Origin: Apostichopus japonicus
Lineage: Eukaryota > Echinodermata > Holothuroidea > Aspidochirotida > Stichopodidae
Assembly: GCF_037975245.1 (NCBI RefSeq)
Contig: NC_092564.1
Location: 10,766,484 to 10,830,483 of the forward strand
Direction: 5' to 3'
Length of the DNA: 64,000 nucleotides
Shown here: one piece after another, positions 54,700-60,854 of the stretch
Layout: each line of letters starts with the position of its first letter
Numbering within the stretch: position 1 is the first letter of the stretch
The notes under the pieces: generated by a model
Databases searched by the model: none
What the model was told of the DNA's origin: nothing
What the model saw: only the letters and a program-made list of their open reading frames with translations
Made by a program: the position numbers and the translations under genes

Positions 54700-57600
54700 C
54701 TAACCTCTGTCGAAATTGTACGTATAGGTCGTGAAGATGCTTTTAGAGAGCACCACTTCACTTTGAGCAAATAGATCGAAAAAGGTTTCAATTTTATTGT
54801 TTCTGTTATACACATTATAAAGGAGGTATATTTTTTTCTTTACACTGTTATGAAAGAAACGTTCGATATTAATATGGTAATTATTGTTAAGACATATGGC
54901 TCGGCTTTTCCAGATTGTACGCTTATAAGTATTTAGCAGAAAGTCGCAAAGAATTCCTTCCCTGCGTTTATTGCTAAGCCCCAGTCCGAGAAGAGTAGAG
55001 GCTCTCCATTGATTGACGTCGTCAATGTTATAAATACAGTTAAGCTTCTTTATCACGGTATTCCACAACGGGAAAATAAGTGGGCAGTCAATGAATAGAT
55101 GGATGACCGTTTCAATAGAATTACCACAAAACGTACAATCTGGAGTATCAACAATGTTAAACTTGCAGAGTTTATCGCTCGTATAGAGAATATTGTGCAT
55201 AATTTTAAAGTCGATATCAGCATCGTGAAAACACTTCGGATTCCTATAGATGTTTTGCCAGCGATTATCAAAGTCGATACCTCTAAACTGGTTATTCCAA
55301 TGGTTTTCTCCTTTGGGGGGTTTGCCAACACTGTTACGTAACAGACTAGTCGTCTGTTTGCACGTAAGCTTAGAAGGGTCTATAACCTTAGAACCACTCG
55401 TGAATGTGACCACGATATCAATGTCTAACTGACAAGAAACAATTATATCTGAAGAATAGATTTCTGTCATCCATTCTTCGGGGATTGCCTTAGCAATTAT
55501 TTCAATGTACTCCCGAACATCTTCTATAGAGAGGGGGTTATTTGGATTAGTTGTATGAATGCAATCATGAACCGCCTCAGCTGGTAAGCGAGAAGGGATT
55601 ATCTCATACATGAGGTCACTAACCCTGATAATTCCACCATCAATAAAATGACTATTGAAAAGAGTGGAATCTTTGCTATTACGAATGAAAGGATTGTGAA
55701 AAATTGGCTGGTGGAGAATCTCTTCTCTTGTTTGTGGAGGTCTTACTTGACCTCTACTTAGCCTTTTCCACGCTAACAACATTTCACGATAAAATGGGCT
55801 GAGCAGTCGAATAGATTTGTCGTCGGGAACGATTTGGAAAATACTTAGTCCTAGCTGCATGTTTTCATAATGATTAAGAAAATACATAATTAACTTATTC
55901 AATTTCATATTAATATTTTTACTTAAAATCTTACTGATATACTTGATTCTTAATGCATCACGAATAACTCCAATATCACTAAGATTAAGGCCCCCTTTGT
56001 TACATGGTAAAAGTAGAGTTGAATACTGAATAGATGGCTTCTTGCCATTCCAGATAAAATCGGTAACACTCCGCCGTAGGGCTGTTATAACCCATTCGGG
56101 AATGGGGGAAACAGTTGCTAGATAAACCAAGCGAGAAATTACCAGTGAATTAATGATGCAAGATTTGCCTTTAAAAGACAGATTCCGTCCTTTCCACCTA
56201 TTCAGGAGTACTGAGCAAATCTTAACTCTTTGCTCCCAATTTTCAATTTCAGCTTTTTCCCGATTATTACCTATGTCTACTCCTAGTATGGTAATGTAGT
56301 CTTCCCTTATAGGAAATTTGAAATCGTGCACATCTATGTGGCTTTTACCAATTAAGAGCAGTTCAGTTTTGTCCATATTGCACTTTGACCCGGAGGCTCT
56401 TTCGTAAATTTTGATGACATTTAGAATAGAAAAAATACTGGCAATGTTAGAAACGAAGAAAGTAGTATCGTCGGCATGTTGAAACATCTTTGCTTCAACG
56501 TCACAAAAATTGATACCAGTGATCTGGGAATTATTAACAATAGCCTCATGAAAGGGTTCGGCACTAAGAACATATAAAATTGCCGAAATTGGGCAACCCT
56601 GACGTACCCCTCTACTAATAGGAAACACATCGGAGATAAAACCATTGTGTTTGATGCAACTCTGAATATTACTGTAAAGAATTCTGATCCATTTCTGAAA
56701 ATTGGGACCGAAGCCCATCCTATTAATTACTTCATAAAGGTACTTATGTTCGACACGGTCAAAAGCTTTGTATTGGTCGACTTTGAGGGCAATGCCTTTC
56801 CCGTTGTTAATGTTTACATAATCAATAATATTTTGCATCATTATAACATTTTCAGTTATGTCTCTACCCGGAATACTACAAGTCTGGTCTTCAGAAATTA
56901 AAGAACCTACTACAGTGGAAATACGTTTTGTCAGTGTTTTACTTATAATTTTGTAGTCCGTATTAAGAATACTAATAGGTCTCCAATTTGTGAGACGCCG
57001 CAAATCTCCTTTCTTAGGAATAAGAGTTAAAACGCCTGTTCTCATCGAAGTACATAATTCATTAGCATAAAATATTTCTTTAGTAAGTTTCTCAAAAATG
57101 TCCATAAAGTTGGACCAAAAGGTTTTAAAGAACAGCGGTGTCAAGCCATCCAGTCCTGGACTCTTGTTTGGCTCCATGGAAAAAAGGGCGTTCTTCATCT
57201 CTTCCACGGTTATTTCGTTTTCGCAAAAATTTGCGTCCTTTGGTGATAAATTTCTTGTTATTTCGTTTAACAGAAGATCGAGACAGCTTTCGTCGGTATT
57301 CTCCGATTTGTATAATTTTGAATAAAAACGTATTTGTTCCGAAATAATTTCCTTGGGATTTTGGATAATATTGCCTGTGTCGGTTAAGAGTGTTTTCATG
57401 ACTTTCTTTTTCTGTCGGCTTTTCTCCAGATTGAGAAAAAAATTAGTGGATTTCTCGCCCTCTTCAAACCATTGAATTTTGGATCTAATAGCACTGGCTT
57501 CGATCTCCTTTGTTATTAAAATAGTAAGTTCCTCCTCTATGGACACCAACCTGGTGGTGTCATAGTTGCTAAATCGTTGGGCCTTTTGTCTTTCGTAGTG

Positions 57601-58557
57601 TGCTTGTTTTTCTAAATTTCTCTTTCTTCGTCGTAGACTTCGTTGATTTTTCTTACCATATTTAATTGATGCATCTTTAATCTTACATTTCAGGCTGTCG
57701 TACCACTGGAGGAAGTTCGTGTGGTAGTCGGGTTGTACTTTCTCGTGTTTAATTAATTCCTCTATTTTTGTGATAAATATGTCGTCTTTGAGTAGCGAAT
57801 TATTGAAAATCCAGTAACCTTTACCTCTCGGAGTAAGTGAGAGGTCTAGGGTCAAATCGACAAAGTCGTGATCTGAACGGGGATAAATATTAATTTTACA
57901 ATCAGTCGTATTGTACTTTAAGCTCTTTGATATAAGAATCCTGTCAATTCTAGATGACGTGCGCCCATCAATGGCGTTACGAATACAGGTAAAAGAAGCT
58001 TTCTTTGGGTTTCTGTCCCGCCAAATATCTATAATATCATTTTCTGTAATGATATCCTTCAATAATTTCCGAGTAACGTCGGGATATGATTTGATAGGGT
58101 ATTTATCTAAGTATATATTAAGTATATTGTTATAATCGCCTGCTACAATCACTGGTTTCGTAATTTCTCGTAGTCGTTTTTGTAAATCCATAAAAAATAA
58201 TTTTCTTTCGGTGGTGGCGTTTGGAGCGTAAATTCCAAAAAGCGTTATTGAGTGATCGTCTACGTTTAGATCTAATTGAAGGATTCGACCGTTATCGTCC
58301 GTAATACTTTGATCAACAGTAATATCGCTGTCTTTCTTGATCAGGCACGTGACTCCTCGACGGTTGTTATCCTTGTAGTTGGATGAAAAAATTTCCCCTC
58401 CCCATTCTTGCCTGGCGTTTTCGTGACACTTTGCGTCCCAAAAGGTTTCTTGTAAAATTATTATATCATATTTCTTTTGGCGGACTAGGCTGAAAAGATC
58501 ACTTCTCTTGTCTACATTACGCAGACCGTTACAGTTCAGTGATGTCAACAGTAGCAT
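54700..58557 (-). CDS. LINE 1 ORF2: endonuclease-reverse transcriptase
   Basis: This 1285-residue protein makes the element's enzyme: it nicks the target and copies the RNA in place. The frame is open from a TTG at 58575, but the first ATG is at 58557, 14 nt after the ORF1 stop, and I number from there. The N-terminus is an apurinic-type endonuclease with all usual catalytic positions: N8, E37 (QET), Y110, D141 and N143 (GDYNN), T190, D205 (RIDRIL) and S228-D229-H230. A KSPGLDG segment is near 464-471. The reverse transcriptase follows with LIPKKGD (about 512-518), motif A D594 (VDQYKAFDR), motif B RQGCP around G654, and catalytic HADD at 694-697, where H replaces the usual F or Y. The C-terminus has C1141-C1144-H1153-C1158, the L1-type zinc motif. 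Length is close to that of mammalian L1 ORF2. No frame break is seen, so the enzyme may be active. Confidence 0.95.
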   Translation of the reverse strand: MLLLTSLNCNGLRNVDKRSDLFSLVRQKKYDIIILQETFWDAKCHENARQEWGGEIFSSNYKDNNRRGVTCLIKKDSDITVDQSITDDNGRILQLDLNVDDHSITLFGIYAPNATTERKLFFMDLQKRLREITKPVIVAGDYNNILNIYLDKYPIKSYPDVTRKLLKDIITENDIIDIWRDRNPKKASFTCIRNAIDGRTSSRIDRILISKSLKYNTTDCKINIYPRSDHDFVDLTLDLSLTPRGKGYWIFNNSLLKDDIFITKIEELIKHEKVQPDYHTNFLQWYDSLKCKIKDASIKYGKKNQRSLRRRKRNLEKQAHYERQKAQRFSNYDTTRLVSIEEELTILITKEIEASAIRSKIQWFEEGEKSTNFFLNLEKSRQKKKVMKTLLTDTGNIIQNPKEIISEQIRFYSKLYKSENTDESCLDLLLNEITRNLSPKDANFCENEITVEEMKNALFSMEPNKSPGLDGLTPLFFKTFWSNFMDIFEKLTKEIFYANELCTSMRTGVLTLIPKKGDLRRLTNWRPISILNTDYKIISKTLTKRISTVVGSLISEDQTCSIPGRDITENVIMMQNIIDYVNINNGKGIALKVDQYKAFDRVEHKYLYEVINRMGFGPNFQKWIRILYSNIQSCIKHNGFISDVFPISRGVRQGCPISAILYVLSAEPFHEAIVNNSQITGINFCDVEAKMFQHADDTTFFVSNIASIFSILNVIKIYERASGSKCNMDKTELLLIGKSHIDVHDFKFPIREDYITILGVDIGNNREKAEIENWEQRVKICSVLLNRWKGRNLSFKGKSCIINSLVISRLVYLATVSPIPEWVITALRRSVTDFIWNGKKPSIQYSTLLLPCNKGGLNLSDIGVIRDALRIKYISKILSKNINMKLNKLIMYFLNHYENMQLGLSIFQIVPDDKSIRLLSPFYREMLLAWKRLSRGQVRPPQTREEILHQPIFHNPFIRNSKDSTLFNSHFIDGGIIRVSDLMYEIIPSRLPAEAVHDCIHTTNPNNPLSIEDVREYIEIIAKAIPEEWMTEIYSSDIIVSCQLDIDIVVTFTSGSKVIDPSKLTCKQTTSLLRNSVGKPPKGENHWNNQFRGIDFDNRWQNIYRNPKCFHDADIDFKIMHNILYTSDKLCKFNIVDTPDCTFCGNSIETVIHLFIDCPLIFPLWNTVIKKLNCIYNIDDVNQWRASTLLGLGLSNKRREGILCDFLLNTYKRTIWKSRAICLNNNYHINIERFFHNSVKKKIYLLYNVYNRNNKIETFFDLFAQSEVVLSKSIFTTYTYNFDRG

Positions 58558-58571
58558 AGTTAAAATATGTG

Positions 58572-59669
58572 TCAAGTTGAATTTTGCTTTTCTTTAGGTG
58601 TAAAAGTCCTCGCTGATGACAGGTTCGGCGTTGTGTCGTTTCTACGTTGCGTGTCTTTCGCCCGAACTGTTTTTCTTGGTTTTATGAATTCCTCGTCACT
58701 TGAGGCGGTTCTTTTGGTTCCGGTAGGGTCGGTCGAGGAGGTTTTTCCTGAGAGATGTGGTGTTGGTTTTGGTATATTTGGGTTGTCGGTCTCCATATCG
58801 TGGTTCACTGTTTCTGTTTCTGTTTCCCGGTTTCCTTGTCGTTCAGTTTGTTTCGCATTGTTACTTTCTTCCGTTTCTTTTAACTCGTTGCTTTCGTTTC
58901 GTGGTTGTTCATTTTCGTTATGTTTTGGTTCGTCCATTCCCTCCTCTTGGTTCGATTCTTGGGTGTTCTCCTGTTGGCCATCGCGTTGATTCTCAGGGCA
59001 CAAGAAACTTTTGTGGCCATATTCGTGGCATTGATAGCATTGCACGTTTGGACATCTGCTTTCTGAGTGTCCTTGGGCGTGGCAGACTTTACATGAGTAT
59101 TTGGGACAGTTACGCATTAGGTGATCTTCACTGAGGCATCTGTTGCAAACACGTGTCTGTCCATTGTGCTTTATGCGGAGATGAATGTCCCCAAATGTAA
59201 GGGCATACGGGAGACTCCTTGTTTTGTTAGGAAGCTCTACTCTAACAAAGCGAATTCCATTCTCGATACTTGGGTAATCTTCATAGTGTTTACGAGTCCA
59301 ATTGGACCTTACTTTACAACCCAGTTCAATCAACTTGTTTGTGAGTTCATTATCCTCAATGTAATAGGGTACTCCGAAGAAGCTTACCGTCGTTATGATC
59401 TTCGATACTCCCGTTACAACACACTGATCGTTTTTTATTGTAAGTCCAATCTCTTGTAACAGTTCAACATCTTGACTCTTCTTCAAAGTGGCGATCCATT
59501 GACCACCGGTCTTAACAACTCCCATAATGTTTTCCTTCCCAATATCGTTCGAAATTGCTTTGAGAACATCGCTGGCATTGTAGGAGCTGTCGATAATACG
59601 AACACTGTTATCCTTCAGAATGTTTGAGTTTGGATTCTCGGAACCCATTCCTGCACTAAAGGTAGCCAT
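58572..59669 (-). CDS. LINE 1 ORF1: nucleic-acid-binding gag-like protein with three CCHC knuckles
   Basis: This 365-residue protein probably coats the element RNA. The frame opens at a TTG right after a TAG, but the first ATG is at 59669, which I use. Residues about 20-165 hold two predicted alpha/beta segments that may be RRM-like (for example around WIATLKKSQD and VSFFGVPYYI); this is inference. Three CCHC zinc knuckles follow in a row: C175-C178-H183-C188, C193-C196-H201-C206 and C211-C214-H219-C224, each spaced C-x2-C-x4-H-x4-C. The C-terminal third is low-complexity, rich in E, N, T and K, with a basic KPRKTVRAK stretch that could be a nuclear signal. This is the RRM/CCHC type of ORF1 found in many invertebrate LINEs and the Tx1 group, not the coiled-coil mammalian L1 type. 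Its TGA lies 14 nt before the ORF2 ATG. Confidence 0.92.
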   Translation of the reverse strand: MATFSAGMGSENPNSNILKDNSVRIIDSSYNASDVLKAISNDIGKENIMGVVKTGGQWIATLKKSQDVELLQEIGLTIKNDQCVVTGVSKIITTVSFFGVPYYIEDNELTNKLIELGCKVRSNWTRKHYEDYPSIENGIRFVRVELPNKTRSLPYALTFGDIHLRIKHNGQTRVCNRCLSEDHLMRNCPKYSCKVCHAQGHSESRCPNVQCYQCHEYGHKSFLCPENQRDGQQENTQESNQEEGMDEPKHNENEQPRNESNELKETEESNNAKQTERQGNRETETETVNHDMETDNPNIPKPTPHLSGKTSSTDPTGTKRTASSDEEFIKPRKTVRAKDTQRRNDTTPNLSSARTFTPKEKQNST

Positions 59670-59905
59670 CGCGCCCAAGGACGCCGTGGCTGTCGCAACA
59701 AGCAACTAGGAAATAACAGGATTTCTCTAATTACTGGAAGGAAAAGAAGTAAAAATTCGGCTCAACAATACCCGAACAGTGTTTGCCAGGATAAAAAACA
59801 ATCAAGCACGATGTCAAACTTCTGATGAAGCAAAATAAGGCATAAATCAGGAGCTCAACAAAACGTAAACCGCACCTCTAAGAGTCTCAGAGTACAGTGC
59901 GCCAA
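59670..59905 (-). other. 5' leader of LINE 1
   Basis: About 236 nt precede the ORF1 ATG. The leader holds a TTTTTT run (in GATTGTTTTTTATCC) and a pyrimidine tract ending in CAG (minus strand of 59734-59755) that resembles a splice acceptor. Its outermost 27 bp or so are satellite-like (see 59879-59905). No canonical internal promoter is recognised by eye. Confidence 0.7.
59879..59905 (-). repeat. Satellite-derived tip at the 5' end of LINE 1
   Basis: On the + strand this reads TAAGAGTCTCAG followed by AGTACAGTGCGCCAA. Compared with the satellite (GAGAGTCTCG, ATCTTCAGCT, CGTACAGTGCGCCAA) it looks like the same segment with a small internal deletion. The last 15 bp match the adjoining target duplication except for two A/G differences, and end at the same CCAA. 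It is absent from uninterrupted satellite at this point, so it came in with the element or arose during integration. Confidence 0.7.
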
Positions 59906-59920
59906 GGTACGGTGCGCCAA
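59906..59920. repeat. Target-site duplication of LINE 1, right copy (15 bp)
   Basis: GGTACGGTGCGCCAA here is identical to 54330-54344 and runs directly into GCCATCGCGCC, the expected continuation of the satellite unit. Confidence 0.93.
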
Positions 59921-60582
59921 GCCATCGCGCCACCGTATGGACTGAGATATTAGGTGGATTAACTAATACTTACAGCTCCCCGTGTAAGCACTTGCTGTAA
60001 AAGATCGGCAAAAGACGTCATCACCCGGGGTTCGAACCACGGATGCAAAAGAGAGTCTCGATCATCAGCTGGTACGGTGCGCCAAGCCATCGCGCCACCG
60101 TATGGACTGAGAGATTAGGTGGATTAACTAATACTTACAGCTCCCCGTGTAGGCACTTGCTGTAAAAGATCGGCAAAAGACGTCATCACCCGGGGTTCGA
60201 ACCACGGATGCAAAAGAGAGTCTCGATCATCAGCTCGTACAGTGCGCGGAGCCATCGCGCCACCGTATGGACTGCGATATTAGGTGGATTAACTAATACT
60301 TACAGCTCCCCGTGTAGGCACTTGCTGTAAAAGATCGGCAAAAGACGTCATCGCCGGGGTTCGAACCACGGATGCAAAAGAGAGTCTCGATCATTAGCTC
60401 GTACAGTGCGCGGAGCCATCGCGCCACTGTATGGACTGAGATATTAGGTGGATTAACTTATACCTACAGCTCCCCGTGCAGGCACGAGCTGTAAAAGATC
60501 GGCAAAAGACGTCATCACCGGGGTTCGAACCACGGATCCCAAAGAGGATCTCGATCATCAGCTCGTACAGTGCGCCGAGCCA
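59921..60582. repeat. 165-bp satellite, right block (about four units) with a decayed last unit
   Basis: The array resumes at unit position 76, so LINE 1 entered without loss of satellite. The two units nearest LINE 1 carry the GGTACGG/GCCAAG/CCACCG haplotype also found just left of the element. Decay increases to the right: TCGCCGGGG (2 bp lost) near 60350, TACCTACAG and GTGCAGGCACGAG near 60462-60487, 1 bp lost near 60518, and GATCCCAAAGAGGATCTC near 60535-60552. This is the pattern expected at the edge of an array, where homogenisation is weak. Confidence 0.93.
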
Positions 60583-60605
60583 TTTTTTTTTCTTTTCTTG
60601 GGAGA

Positions 60606-60621
60606 TGAGCCCACTGGCTCA
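60606..60621 (-). other. Conserved 3'-terminal stem-loop of LINE 2
   Basis: TGAGCC-CACT-GGCTCA gives a 6-bp stem with the same 4-nt loop as LINE 1, at a similar distance from the A-rich tail. Conservation between two diverged elements supports a role in 3'-end recognition. Confidence 0.6.
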
Positions 60622-60854
60622 CCCACGGACAACATTATTTACAATGGTATTTTGTACAGAATTAAAACTTAAGTATGATTTGTTTTGACTAGAACATTAA
60701 ACAATAATTACCTTAACATTTACTCATGTTTAAGTTAAGAAAAAACTAAATTACTAAACACCACAGACACAAGAAAATATATACAAAGACAACAATGTCT
60801 AAAGCAAATTCAAAAGACCAGACCCTGATTACGTCAACACGTACTGTATACAAG
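60622..60854 (-). other. 3' UTR of LINE 2
   Basis: This is about 230 bp of AT-rich non-coding sequence between the ORF2 remnant's stop (TAA at 60855-60857) and the terminal hairpin, somewhat shorter than in LINE 1. No other feature was recognised. Confidence 0.7.

Larger units (their letters stand above)
54345..59905 (-). mobile_element. LINE 1: apparently complete L1/Tx1-type non-LTR retrotransposon inserted in the satellite
   Basis: Read on the minus strand, the element has a short 5' leader (59905-59670), ORF1 with three CCHC knuckles, a 14-nt gap, ORF2 with apurinic-type endonuclease, reverse transcriptase and a C-terminal CCHC motif, a 3' UTR of about 338 bp, AATAAA and a 17-nt A-tail. 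An exact 15-bp target duplication flanks it, and the satellite phase is restored to its right. Both reading frames are uninterrupted. These are signs of a recent insertion by target-primed reverse transcription. The domain order and L1-like C-terminal zinc motif point to the L1/Tx1 group; clade assignment needs a phylogeny. The host unit was split between its A-box-like and B-box-like motifs, with the element in the same orientation as those motifs. Confidence 0.95.

Noticed and set aside
58555-58575. TTG start for ORF2 (58575) and for ORF1 (59705)
   Set aside because: Nuclear eukaryotic initiation strongly favours ATG; the first in-frame ATGs (58557 and 59669) keep all domains, so I used those.
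58567-59459. Plus-strand open frames opposite LINE 1 ORF1
   Set aside because: They are antisense shadows of a well-supported CCHC protein, with biased composition and no recognisable domain.
60476-60688. Plus-strand frame across the satellite/LINE 2 junction
   Set aside because: It is made of decayed satellite plus the LINE 2 tail with a poly-F stretch; no domain and no conservation.
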